From NCBI GenBank assembly GCA_028532985.1, contig JANCIK010000007.1:2604001-2668000 (forward strand): a stretch of DNA of 64,000 bases. The letters run 5' to 3'. Within the stretch, counting starts at the first letter, position 1. Every line of letters starts with the position of its first letter. A program made the position numbers and the translations under genes. Below the pieces are notes generated by a model that was not told the DNA's origin, did not search any database, and saw only the letters and a list, made by a program, of their open reading frames with translations. Positions 44,638 through 57,247 of this stretch are shown here, one piece after another. The stretch is from Stropharia rugosoannulata. Its lineage: Eukaryota; Basidiomycota; Agaricomycetes; Agaricales; Strophariaceae.

Positions 44638-45015
44638 CTTAACTGGCGTAGAATATTGAATCATACATGTACCACTGTCAAAAAAAAACATGCCAGCGGT
44701 ACTCAGCCCTTGGGTAACTGGAATAGGCTAGTGTTCATATCTATGAAGATAACTCTGCTGTTTGGTACAAGAATATTGCATCTTCGTAATGTTTCGAGTG
44801 TGTATGTGATGTCTTGAAGAAGGCCTAACAAGAAAAAGTGGTATAAATTAATGACTACATTCAAATGCAACAACACGGCCTGTGGATCCATATATTACCA
44901 CAGCCTAGAAGGTTCAACACAACAAGCTTCACTCCTCCACCAACCCGCAAATAGCACACGAATCACCCATATGGAATACAGCTCTTCAGATAACAACGGT
45001 GCTACGCCTTGAAGA
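44638..45015. other. Intergenic stretch between convergent genes
   Basis: 3' regions of the GNAT gene and the disordered-protein gene. No other feature seen. Confidence 0.5.
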
Positions 45016-48000
45016 TCAGCTTGTTGAGCCGTAGTCAGCGGACGTGCCCACATACGAAACACTCGCCATCGAGGTGCTGGGCGTCGGGGTGTGTTTAGGC
45101 GTTTTCTTACCGCGAGAGATGATTCCGAAGGCGGTGAACGGCGAGCCAGGAATAGGAATCGAGATACTGGAGCTCGGCGTCCGAGTTTGCGCGGTTGCAG
45201 GCATGAGCGAGCTGGGATCTGACAAGCGAGAACGCGCGTTACTGTTGTTGTTGTTTGAGCCGCTAGTGCTGCCTGATGGCGTAGGGAAGCATCCGATGCC
45301 ACTTGCATCAGCCTGCTGGGCGTGCAGGTGCTGCAGCTGCATCTCCAGCTCGCGCCTGGCCGTATCCACGTCGCTGCTCACCGCCACCGCCGCCGCCCCG
45401 AGGCCTACGTCAGACCACGGACCCTGTGCGCCGGAAGTCAGCAGGTGGTCCTCGAGCTCGCGCGAATCAATCCGGTGGTGCTGATAGTGATGCGCCGCAC
45501 GCTGTTGCGCATGCGCCGGCCCTTGCTTGTCCATACCCATGCCCGCACCTGAAACCGCAAGCTCTCCAGCCGGAACGTTGCCAGGCTGTGAAACGGCCGC
45601 TGGAACAAGGCCAGATCCTGCCCCTCCGGGCCCGCCCCCTCCGCTGCCCGCGCGATCCGTATCGTCTGACATATCGGACCGCCTGCGCGCAAGCGTCTTC
45701 ACCCAGCTCAGCTTCGCTGACGAGCGGGCGGACGACGGCCGCGAGCCCGCCGCATCCAGCCCCGAGGCACCGGCCGCCCCGTACTCCTCCATGGTCCCCG
45801 CGCTGTCCTGCCGTACAGGGGAGGTACGCCGGATGTCAAGCACCTCATCGTCCAGTGGTGGCTGGGGCGGCATCTTGCGGATGCGGATCGGCGACACGCT
45901 GGGCGCGTCCGCGCCCTGCAGTTGCTGCTGCGAGCTCGAGCCCACACTGCCTTTCCGCACCTCCTCCAGCGCCATGGTCATTGCACTCGCGAGCTTGCGG
46001 GGCTGACGCGAGCGCGATTCGCGCTCGGGCGAGGACGTACGTGTCGTCGGGATAGAGGCCGACGAGCCACCACCGATATAGTCTCCGAAGTATGAACGCG
46101 TCTTCTGTTTCTTCTTCGCCTTCGGTTCCTCCTTTTTCTTCACCTTCCCGACAGGCACAGGCGGAGGCGATGGAGAGGTCCGGACGTATGGGATATGAGG
46201 CGGCTCGCCGCCCTCGTGTGGGCGGTAGCTCATGCGATATGCACGCAGCAGACGACGCCTCGCCAGCCCAGGCGACGACCGCTCATCATCAGAGGAAGAA
46301 GAAGACGAGCTTGACGTCCGTCCATCCTCGTCATCCGAAGAGCTAAGATTCCCGCGTGAATCTGGACGCGCATACCTAATCGGTGATGGACTTCGGGAGA
46401 ATGCAGAGTAGTCCATGTCGTCAATGTACACTTCTATAGGCGTTAATGGTGGCTCCATATCCACTCCCTTGTAACCAAGCGCATCTGGATCACCTTCGCC
46501 GTCGTCGGTAAACGCCGTGAGCGGGTGGGAATGCATGGGCGCCTCAACCGAGCAAGTTTCTTCGCATTCCTCAATCAGCACCTCGGCCGTTGTCGGTGGA
46601 GTTGTCCCAGGAGAGAAAGTCGTGCCCGGAGAGAACGTAAATGCATTTGTTGCGTCGGTTGTGGCCGATGCGGATGAAGAAGATAAACCCGAGAGCGGCC
46701 CTCGTGAAAATGCAGGTTGAGAAGGCAGGATCCACGACGCAGGCGGCGAAGATGGGGGGGCAATGGGGCGTGTTCGCAATCTCAATGGTGCCGCTCGTGG
46801 GGAGGGAGGCTGGGAATGAGCGAGCCGCCACGCACCTGTACCGAACTCGGGCCCTGAATCGTAAGCGACGTCTGCTATGTGCGTTTGCAAAGCCAGGGTT
46901 CCGCCCGTTGTCCCGAGCGAGTCCAACGTCGCGGCGTGTGTAATGGGTCGCGAACTTCCTCTGGTTGGCGACGGTATGCTCCGCGGCAGTCTAGTCCTGG
47001 AGTTCGCCCTAGAGCTACGTCCACCTACCGGTGATGCAGGACGGGAGCCCAGGGGCAGGACCCTCGTTGATGAATGGTATGAGTCAAGTGATCTGTCCCG
47101 CTTTGGCTGACGCGACTGTGATCTCACCCTGCCTGCTGAGGGACTGATGGGCAGTGGGCTCGAATCCTGCCGTCGAGACGCCCAAGCAGAACTGACGTTC
47201 TCCGCAGGGGAGAAGGCTAGTGTCGTTGAGTGGGCAGTACTCCCGGCACGGGTGGTCGACAAATTCGTAATGATGCCCGGAGTGGTCCTAGGGCGCTTTA
47301 TCGTGGCTCCTACGGGCAGACCAGACAGTGATGAAGTAGCGAATGTAGGCAAAATGATGCTTGTCGGCTTGCTGCTGAGCAAATGTGACGATGGGGGTGC
47401 TCGGGGCAGAGGCCGCGCAAGGTTTGGCGGCTGGTTGATAGGGGAAGGATCTGATTTTGAGGTATAGTTTGCTACTAAAGGTTGATAGCGCATGCTTAGG
47501 CTTTGATTATGGGAAGACCGTTGTGGCGTAGGCTGTGTGATGAGCACCTTTGAGGTGGGAATGGACGATGCATACAGCTGGATTGGGGAGGTTGTAGAGG
47601 CCACGATGTCGGCACGAGGTCGCGATGGACCAGCCACGGCGTTGACCTGTCGCGAACTACTAGCGACGACGCTCATGGACGGGGAGGAGTCTAGAAACGA
47701 GTTGTGATACTGGCTTGAAGTAAGGACAGACTACTTACGTTGAGCCGGGTGCAATCCTGGCGCAGGTATCACTGCAGCCGCCGATGATGAAGGAATTGTG
47801 AGGCCGGACGCGATAAATGGTGGCGAGTGCTCTGCAAAAATAAGGAGTTGTGATGTTAGTCATAAAACAAAGCTGGGTATCGACCTACGTTTTATTACGG
47901 GCGTGGACGGTGCTGATGATGAAATGTTATGGGTTTCAGGGTAATGAGAAGATCGAGCGACGGCGCTAACATGTTTATGGGATTCATTTCCGTGTTTGGG

Positions 48001-48657
48001 GGAGGTTGTCGGTGATACAAAGTTATTCGTGGCATCTCTGGGTAAAACACTGGCCAAATTCCCCGAGCCCTCCCCCGAGTCTGTGGTCGCCTTCGTTAGC
48101 GAGGGCGCGTTGTTCATCTGAGGCCATTCTTGAATCACGACGGAAGGTAGCGGCTGCTTGTTGGGTATCACCGCTGGTGCCTTTGTCCGCGCTGCTGAGC
48201 CAATGTCTAGACGAGTCAAACTCGGCCCAAGTCGCACAGGCGACGCTGCACTTTTTCGGGACAGCGGAAACCGCTGGATGCGCTTGCCGCCAGGCAAATC
48301 CTTGTTCATTTCGGGCTCCGTCTCGAGATCGTATATCGTGTGCGCCAGTGGCTCCAGTGATGGCGAAAAGGACAAGGGTGTGATCGCGCTGGGCGATGAC
48401 GGGGCCGTGTAACTGTGGGTAAATGTGCTGTCGCCATCGTACGAGTAGTTGCTCGCTACGGCCGCCGACGACCATGTCGACTTGTCGTCCCCGGCCGACA
48501 CGGTTCTCGTGCCCCCACTCCCACCCGCCCCAAACAGGCTGCGTAACCGCGGGCTGCTCATCGTGCGTGCTGCTCCGTCTGCACTCTCACCCTCCCCTGT
48601 TTCAGAGCCGGCTGGCATGCGCAACGCCTCTGGAAACCCAGAGACAGAGAGCGGCAT
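45016..48657 (-). CDS. Large Ser/Pro-rich disordered protein, 3 exons (1178 aa), function unknown
   Basis: Exons in minus-strand order: 48657-47889, 47831-47739 and 47690-45016. Introns are 57 and 48 bases and frame is kept throughout. I do not recognise the family. The protein is rich in serine, proline and arginine, with many S-P/T-P sites. It has a serine/acidic tract (SSSSSSSSDDERSS) near the middle, followed by a basic cluster (KVKKKEEPKAKKKQKTR) that could be a nuclear signal. No membrane segment or folded catalytic domain is visible. Such composition fits a phosphorylated regulatory or scaffold protein. The gene is GC-rich, so long antisense frames inside it are artefacts. Confidence 0.75.
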
Positions 48658-51600
48658 CTGGCGTCTTGTTGTCGAGGAGTTTGAGGACTAAACGGATGGC
48701 AGCATGGAGGCAAATGAAAGAAAAAGGATGTTAAGAAAACTGGAGATATCACTGCTGGTGTCACCTTTTCTTTTCATATTCCTTACAAATTTGAGCGCGA
48801 ATCTCGATGCTGATGCCCCCATCCGGAAGCGACTTTTCGCTACGATATCCGCACAGATAAGGCTAATGAACGCACATCAAGGAGCATCAATCACATCAAT
48901 TTCTCAAACACGTCGTCTTCCTTGCCTTTTCTGTCCCGTTTCTCGCTGAATTCTAGTGTAGGGGCGCGGAGCGCAGGGAACTCCAAGGCAGAATCGGTCT
49001 GTACGTCCATCGAGCAGGTCTTTAGCCAGGTTGAGATACCACGCGTATATGGTGGCCCAGAGCAAGAATCCGTATCCTGGCAATTTGCCCCTATAGTGCT
49101 GAGACCTGCTGAGGCCCGCTCGCTTCGTTATGTATGTAAAATAAAGCCAAGGCGTCGCAGTCCGCGCACATGTCAACTGCGGTCCTGCAGTGGCAGCCAG
49201 CAGCATATACCTATTTTTGTAAATACGAAGAAAACAAAGGGATACCCAGGAGACCGATAGATTTCCGGGGTCTTTCTCACAATCATCTGACGCAACCGCC
49301 GTCGCGGCATTTCCTTCCCTGGCCGAATGCCGTGCAGCGGCATCACTCGGCATCACGGCATTTTCTCTTTATTACCCAACATGAGAAACTGGTTCCTCCC
49401 AATAGAGTCGTCCGGTGCTTCGCCTTTGATGCATTCCCATGCACGCAGATCATGGCAGGCGGAACCGGCGGCTGCGTGCATACAGTATCTGCTCTTCAGG
49501 GGACCGAGTACTGTGCATTCTGCTGTGGAGAAATGGTGGGCACTGGGCAGCGCGTATCCCGGATGAGCACACCATCCGCTGCTGGAGGCGAAGTCGTGCC
49601 ACAATACTATCACTGGGGAATGGAAAGTTGAAAATAGCATGGCTGACCAGGTGGTGGGCATCAAAGAATGCCATAATACATAGATTCTTGAAAATACATA
49701 TGATACTTCGATGGAATGGATTTGTTCTTCTGGCAATAGTTTTCATTCCGCCAGTTTGTCAACATAGCCGGTGAGCGGAGTAATGGCGCAGACACGCGTC
49801 TACTACGTATCCAGCTTTTACTAAATGCAATTGACTTTCACTCATGTTACTTCGCTACCGACTTCAGTGATTCCGTGAGAACAAGGTCGCTGATCAGGCG
49901 ATAGCGATGTCCCGAATGTATTTTCAGTGTATATTACTACTCTACCCATGACCTTTGCGTTCAAATAATATGCTGTAACTGTGTGGTATAGGGTGGTATG
50001 GGGAGCGGACATCAAATGTCGGTGAGGTGAATGACACGTAGGGGCTCGTCTGCAAGGATAGCTCGGAAGAGACGAGCACAAACTTCACCTTCCGGCTATA
50101 AGAGTACCCATACTCCTTACTACAATCGCCGCCTGAGAGATAATGTAAAAGGTAATCATCTTCTTATTCTTTTGTAATCATGACAATCCTCTTGGTTCTT
50201 TTCTTGATATCTGACCTAAGCCAACGGGCGGACTGCCGGCACGAGCAAGCCAGAACGATAACTATAAAAAGGCACATAAAGGGTATTATTAGCTCGCTTT
50301 AGTCTCGTACAACAGGCTTACACAGGTTGTACACAAGCCAAATAAATAGACGTCAAGTCCAACTGTAATTCGCTTGCGTGAACCGTGAACGTGACATTCC
50401 TTGACATTCATGAGCATCGGACATGTTTTTGTTTCAGGTCAATTTTAACTGCTTTTAACTCGCTTTCTGTATTGCCCGAGCAAGCCAGGTGTCCACTGTC
50501 CAATTTATAAGTTTTGACTCGGCACAGGGGGATTGACATGGGCAGACGGGCGTATATATGTACATATGTAGTCAAACTCCTTGTCCTTCGGAGTTTGCAT
50601 ACGAGAGGTACTTGGACAAGTAGATATGTTTCAACCTGTGGAACATCTGGTGTTAGGTTCTGTGTAACCTCGAACGACAGGCTGGCAGTCACTGTGTGCC
50701 GGAGGCAGCTGCACGTTACCGCGTTACCGCCCAGTTCCCGAAAATATTTCCGAAAGCAGGTGCCTCGCCATGCAGACCTGAGACGACTGCATCATTTGAT
50801 GTCTCGATGTTGAGGTGGGTGACATCCTGTGTGCACAGTTGGCGCTTACTCGAAGACCCACCGTTGTCATCCATCTCCCTAGCTGCGGCTCTTGAAAACC
50901 CACACACATCCACGGAATTTATAAGGTCGGGAAGAGCCGACCCCGAGATAGCCAATAGCCACACAGGTTAACTGGCTGTTGTGTTCAGTCTGAGCTTGTG
51001 GCATGCGCTTAGAGCTATGTAAATACAGTGATGAAGCAGGTACATACGCCAATACAAACTTTAAAACCTGAGTTGACTGTTGCCAACGTAAGCTTATGTG
51101 CAATTACCCCGATCTTACTACGGATCATTCGCCCAGATCAGATACTCCTGCAGTTGCAACTTGTAGACTGTCATCAGAGTCGAATGAGTAATTCATTAGC
51201 GCGTGTTTGAGATGTCACAGCAGATGCCATGGTCCACCAACGCTGTTCTGATAGCACAGAGCAAAGTGTTTTAAACGCATATTCAATGAACTTGAAGGAC
51301 ACAATGGTTTAACGTTTGGGTTTAGGTTTAAGATTATTTGCATGTAGCAACTGCGTCAATACTTCGCTACAACTTATGTACTGTATGTTCAAATAGCCAT
51401 CATCCTATGAAATAGATATGCTACATCTCGATTAAATGGCATCATCAACAATGTTTATTCTGCACTGGTTCCCTGTGATAGAAATACCAAAAATATCAGC
51501 ACTTTGATTGTCACAAAGTGCCTTAGTGATCTGATAGTGCGCACGTCTTTCACTGAGATAGCGTGTTTGTACAGCTATGCATAAGTACTAGTGCATGGCT

Positions 51601-52548
51601 CTGAAAAAAAGCATATCATGGCAGAATAAACTAAGAATTTGCTGCTTCAAAATCGATCCAAGTTGAAATGGGCAGAATGAACACTTTGCACTGGTTGATG
51701 ATCTATTTTTAGTATCCTTACAGCAAAATAAGCGCTAAGCGCTAGCGTTCGGGCAAGATCTTGATAGGTGTTTCTACATCCTGAATTCAGAGTACTGGCG
51801 CATCTAGGAGGGCTCGAATAATTATCTCGATACCTGACGAGAGAGATGGTAAGGACATACTACTGTCATACTACTAACCCCAAACTCAACTGGGCTTTGA
51901 TGGTCGTGGGAAAATGGACTTGTTTTATCTCTGCTCCTAGTCCCTGCTCCTCCATTGGCTCCGTTTAATTTTTAAAAATTTCACATAGTACGGAGGGCGG
52001 GCGATTGAAGTGTATTTCCTGTAGAATATATACATCAACTTGCTGGAATAACTGGTTCAGCGCATGTTAATGGTGACATTCAATGTCACCGGTAATCAAA
52101 TTACAGATCTCACAGCTCACTCAGCTGTAAGCACTCAGCAGTATTATTATTAGAGGTTAATGTTTCTGCTTACATACTTATTTAATCTAACTAGACCCAA
52201 TGATATATAAGAAACTTGAGTCTACACAGCCTCGTTTCTGAACGATGTTTTGTAGGTAAATGATAAACAGCGCACATCGTGCATTATTGGGATAAAAGTA
52301 ATGCTACACAAGTTTGCCAGTCGTGATTTAGTGAGCAGCTCCATATTTAGGACATTGAGTAAATCAGTAAACCTGTACGGTATTATATTCTATAGGACTC
52401 TATGACACATAACCTCGTGTCCGACCGAACATATATTCACACTGAGCAGACTGATCGGCGACCTTCAAGCGATCATATCGATCATAGCCAAATCTCATTT
52501 GAATCATGCACGTTTTCACTAGGTCTCAGTGGCGCACTGCTAATTCAT
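48658..52548. other. 3.9-kb stretch without a supported gene
   Basis: 48.7-49.6 kb has overlapping medium-length frames on both strands without family features; a minus-strand frame of 150 codons at 48904-49356 with some hydrophobic stretches is the least unlikely. 49.7-52.5 kb is AT-rich and stop-rich. No RNA gene recognised. Promoter sequence for the disordered-protein gene must lie next to 48657. Confidence 0.5.
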
Positions 52549-54337
52549 TTATTGCGGTGAGGCATCAACGCCATCTTTCCCATAAAAACATTCTTCGTTC
52601 CCGGCGGAACACTGCGACATGCTGAACAGCTCCAACAAATCAGTGTGGTCGGGAACATCTATGGGCCTCGTACCCGCGAAGCTGTCAATGGTGGGAATGC
52701 ACATGGCGAACAGTTGCACGAGGTTCCACAGCGCGAGCTCCTTGCAGCACGATTGGCGCAGGATTATGATATCGCGCAGAGGCCAGCTTCTGAGCTCCGT
52801 ACAGGTTATCATGTCCGTAACAAACGCGTGTACATCCTTGTGCGGCGGCTGGAATATATAGAATAACATAGTTATTTTTATGTTTTGAAATGGAAGAAAG
52901 GTGATTCGGGTCGTACCAGTTTTAATGGAAAGAATTGACCAGGTGTAATTGGCGCTGACGACCCGTTGGCTACATGCATAATCCGCAGCTTGAGCGTCTG
53001 CAGCACCGGCAAGTCGGACTTGAGCCTAAGCAGCAGCCTCAGATCTAGCCTGTAAATAGACACGGAAAGCGACGTGAGTATAGCCGAGCCGCATGGTGTA
53101 TCGCGGAGTAGAGCGAGCTGTTCGTAAAGTTCCCCAGGTGAGAGCGTTCCAGCTACCTCATAAGACTCAAGGTTAAAGTTTTGTCGTCGCAGCAATTTTG
53201 CTATCCTGTGAGGACGAGTAACGATCATGTTACTGTCTATGGACAGCGAGCGAAGGTGGGATATGACGTATTCATGTCTTGACTCCCACTCGGCGGGGTA
53301 TTGCTTCCGAAAGGCAGGCAGCCGCGAAGCGTACACGGTAAGACTCGTAAGTGAGTCTCGGTGGCGTCGTACGAAGTCAAAGGCAGCCGGGTACAACGGT
53401 GTACCCGAATCGAATGAAGCCAGGGGAGGCATGGTGAGGTCGATATTCAGATCAGTAAGAAGGGGAAAATGGCTGATACGATCCCACAAAAGCGATAAAT
53501 CATGAGGGGGCGAGGGGCTGATGTGAAGACTTTGAAGGGTCCGCTGCAGAGAACACAGGAATTGCTTGAGCAATAATTGAGAGTCCCGCAACTCTGTCAC
53601 CTCGTCTTCTGCCTTGTTCTGGTAGATCAATGTCAAGTAGAACGAAGTCAACTGGGGAAATGCGACTAGGGTGGGAGGAGGAAATATAGTGTTCAGCCCA
53701 GTCGTCGTTATGACGAGTGTCAGTGATTGCAGGCGCGGAGCAACAGCTGGCCACAAAGATTTGCTGAACGAAGATGGAAAGCCTATAGATACTCTCCACT
53801 TAATACTCAAGCTGGTGAGACTGGTGAGACTAGTCATTACGGCCAAAATGCCCATTGAAGTCTTTCCACTGGCAGACAGTGAGCAAGAGTCTGGATACAC
53901 CGGAACAGAACTTTGTCCGCTTGGAATTAGAGGTTCAGGATTGACAGACACGGTGCTGGTCAAGGTATTGCAATTGTGAATGACCAACGGCCTTCCCGGC
54001 GACGCGCCAATTTTGTCAAGAACGTCAAGCTCGAGATAGATAGACTCGACGCGACGACTTATTAAATCATTCCTAATGGTAATCCATATAATAATAATAA
54101 ATCCATGAACTCTGAAGAGAAATAAGTATAATAAAACATTACTCACCAGAGGCTCTCTAGCTTCCGTGCCATGCCGCGGCTCGTGTCTTCACCGTCGAAG
54201 ATAACATGTTTGTACTTCTTGGTCATGACCACGTCGAAAAAGACGTGGTTAATCGCATATAATCGGAGCAGTGTCTTAGTAGGGACGAACGATATAACAT
54301 GGGCCCATATCTCTGGAGGGAGAAACGGTTTGCTCAT
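52549..54337 (-). CDS. F-box protein, family B, gene 1, 3 exons (548 aa)
   Basis: Exons in minus-strand order: 54337-54147, 54072-52917 and 52848-52549; introns are 74 and 68 bases and all joins keep frame. The N-terminus is an F-box (FLPPEIWAHVISFVPTKTLLRLYAINHVFFDVVM, residues about 5-38). The rest is a weak leucine-rich repeat fold ending in TPGQFFPLKL and a conserved tail exon (PPHKDVHAFVTDM...LWNLVQLFA). It is a tandem paralog of the gene at 55542-57247, with intron positions and phases conserved. Predicted SCF substrate receptor, target unknown. It shows no clear kinship to family A at 29-35 kb beyond the F-box. Confidence 0.85.
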
Positions 54338-55234
54338 GTCGACGAAGTGAAGGAGAGACGAAGTTAAGGACCGCTTTTGCTTCAAGTTTTCAACGCGTTT
54401 GCAAGTCTTGACCTCCAGACTCCGGCGGGAGGGTATATAAGAGGGCATGCCCCCAGCTTAGTACGCCTCGTTACACTCCGGATCTGAACCATTAGTGCGC
54501 GAGCGGTTACAGCAAGGTTACGACGCGGTGCACCATGGCATACATAGTACCTATACCGCGTGGCGTTTTTGATTACTTCTTTCGGTGCACGTTTTCGCGG
54601 CGTTCGACATAAAATGAGTCTGCATGGTGGTGGAAGATATAAATAGATCCGTGAGTAAAAAAATGTGCTGTGTGTCCTTGGTGTGTCCCAGATTCTGAAA
54701 GTGAAAGAAACTGATTATATATCTACACTGAGGACCACATATATGAGGAGCATGCCAGTATCAAAACTTTCAGATAGAAGTGAACAAGAAGTGACAACTT
54801 GGTGACGAAAAGGACAGATTCAGTAAAGATTCAATACTGAACAGGTAAGTTTGTTGTTACTAGTTAGATAGATGTTAGTGTTACTCGCATTACTACTTGG
54901 TCAGCTCAGTGTCAACTTAAGCCAATCAACGATCTACTTACATGTTCTCCACCGGTCCTTCAAATTCCACCGAGAAATCTGGAAGGGCTACGAACATCAC
55001 ATGTCGAAAGGTGAGCGTACACATGGAAAAAGGGACGAGGGGAGAGGGAAGGGAAGACCAAGGGAAGACAGGACATGGGAGTTCTATTGGAGTTCTATTT
55101 GAAACTTTGACAGACTTGGAAGTTGGTACTACAGGATCCAGGCTACCTTAGGCGGCGTTGTAAGTTACGTAACTTAGTAACTTGGTAAGGTACGAAAAAG
55201 GAATGTAGTTCTCCAAAAATGATTTTAAAAAATC
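54338..55234. other. Intergenic stretch
   Basis: Promoter side of F-box gene B1: TATATAAG-like sequence near 54433-54440, about 100 bases before the ATG on the minus strand. The rest is purine-rich near 55010-55080 with no gene seen. Confidence 0.5.
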
Positions 55235-55306
55235 CTCTCTGCCTGGGAGTCGAACCCAGCTTTCGCGCGTGACAGGCGCGTGTACTAACCGATATACTAG
55301 CAAAGA
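55235..55306 (-). tRNA. tRNA-Asp(GTC), intronless
   Basis: Acceptor TCTTTGC (55306-55300) pairs with GCAGAGA with one G-T wobble; discriminator G. Anticodon loop CTGTCAC with a CGCGC/GCGCG stem; T-arm CTGGGTTCGACTCCCAG. The mature body is almost identical to the intron-bearing gene at 43541-43632. It lies between the two family B F-box genes, on the same strand. Confidence 0.92.
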
Positions 55307-55541
55307 CGATGAAGTAAATACGTAACGTTCGAAGACGGGTTATTATACTTAATAAAGCCATGACCAGCACGGTACCAACATGAACCAACGCGCAGTGAAA
55401 GCAATTTGTGACTTGAAGCGTGTAGAATTTCTGTAAAAAGGTGTATTCAAAGAGGACTGCGACCCCCGCTGCAGCCTGTAGTTAGGGCGGCCTAAGTTGC
55501 TTTTGGCGCTAAAGCTACTAAGTTCAGGCTTGCTTCATGCG

Positions 55542-57247
55542 CTAACCCATAGAAAGACCGTCGACACCATCTTGGCCATAGAAACAAGCACCGAAGATAT
55601 CAGAACAACGGCGAGCCTTCCTGATCGCTTTCAACTCTTCAAGATCCGGTATATCCATGCACCCCGTATCAGAGAATCCGGTAATCGATGGGATGCTGAA
55701 CGCAAATAGTTGCATGAGGTTCCACAGAGTCATGTCAGAACAGCAGGATACTCGGATGATGGTAATGTTTTTCAAGCGCCAGTTCCTGAGTTCTAAGGAT
55801 GATACCATGTCCGAAACAAACTGGTGAACGTCTTCTTTCGGTGGCTGCGGTTGGAAGATACTGTTAGATGGAGGTCCAATAAAGCGAGGCTGTACTTACC
55901 AGCCGCAATGGGAAGAATTGTCCAGGGGTAAGTGCAGGTGACGTCCCATTGGCTATGCACACTATGCGCAGCTTGAGCGATTTAAGAGCTGGAAGTTTTG
56001 TCGACAGTTTACGAAGAAAATCCAAGTCAAGTTTATAAATTGAGATGGATAACACGGTTATATTTGAGAAGCGCGGTCTACCAGCCAGCACAGTGAGCAT
56101 CTCGTCCGCTTCGTCAGGCGAAAGCTCTCCGAGAATTTCGAAGGACTGCAAGGTGCACTTCTGATGTAGCAGGTACTCTTCTATGCGCCTACGCCGTCCG
56201 GTGAAAATGCTGCTTTCCATAGACAGAGATCGCAATTTGGGGAAGAACGGCGTGTCGACCAGTTGGTCGCGTGGATTCAGGTTTCTCAGGCGGGAGGAAG
56301 CGCAGGTGAGGTTCTCTATATTGACGCGATGGCGGAATAGAAAGTCATGGCAAGGGTGCCAAAATGTTTGTTGATCTGAATTAAATGAGGAGTGTCTGCG
56401 AGGCGGCGGAGCAGAGAGGTCAACGTTAAGGTCCTTGAGGTGACTAAAGTGCCCCAGGGGTTCCCAAAGGTCTGACAAATCATGGGATGGTGTTGGCCGG
56501 ATGTAAAGACTTTCTAAGGTATCCTGCAGAGTATTCAAGAAGGCCGCGACAGACGACAGCGAGTCGCTCAGGCTGGGGTCTTCGCTCAATGCATTGCTGC
56601 TATGGGTTATTGTCAGGGAGAAAGAGGCGAGACGTGCAAATTTGACAGAAGGCGGAGGAATTACGGTTCTTATCCATGTGCTTTCAGTGGTAATGGTGAG
56701 TGCTTTCAGTCGCGGTGCGAGAGTCGGCCAAAAGGAGTGCATGTACATGGCAGGGAATGCCTCTAAGTGCTTCCACTTAATATGAAGGTTCTCTAGGTGC
56801 ACAAGGTCATGGAACGCCGTTAGACTCTGTGTCTGGATACTGTTGTTGAAAGAGGGCGAGCTATAGGGAGCATTTTGACCGGACCTGGTGCTCGTCGCAG
56901 CGAAGAGGAAGAAGCGCTCTATCATTGTGCTGCTATATTTCTCCTGTGGTGCATCCGGACTCAGATAGACCGTCTTCACATACTGCGCGATAGTAGGATT
57001 TCTGAGATGTGATGCATAGCTCTCAGTAGACGATCCCTAAATATAATAGTCAACTGCAGACTCACTGAATGCTTTCGAGTATGCGCTGCAGGTTGTCGTG
57101 TATACTTCCAATAGTTACCTCGCAATATTTCTTCCGCATTACCACGTCGAAGAAAATACGGTTTACGGCGTATAAGCGCTGGAGGATTTTTCGAGGAAGG
57201 AACGATATAATATGGTACCAAATCTCGGGGGGAAGCTCAGCCACCAT
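55542..57247 (-). CDS. F-box protein, family B, gene 2, 3 exons (534 aa)
   Basis: Exons in minus-strand order: 57247-57066, 57019-55900 and 55844-55542; introns are 46 and 55 bases. The first acceptor was set by frame: the join gives ESIHYASHLRNPTIAQYVKTVYLS, the usual continuation after a fungal F-box. F-box at residues 4-35 (ELPPEIWYHIISFLPRKILQRLYAVNRIFFDVVM). Degenerate leucine-rich stretches follow, then TPGQFFPLRL and the tail exon (PPKEDVHQFVSDM...LWNLMQLFA) shared with gene B1. Predicted SCF substrate receptor; target unknown. Divergence from B1 is clear, so the tandem duplication is not recent. Confidence 0.87.

Noticed and set aside
45303..46055. 250-codon antisense frame inside the disordered-protein gene
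   Set aside because: A by-product of GC-rich codons in the real minus-strand gene, which has consistent splicing and frame.
48904..49356. 150-codon minus-strand frame with hydrophobic stretches
   Set aside because: No start context, domain or paralog, and overlapping frames of similar length on the other strand.
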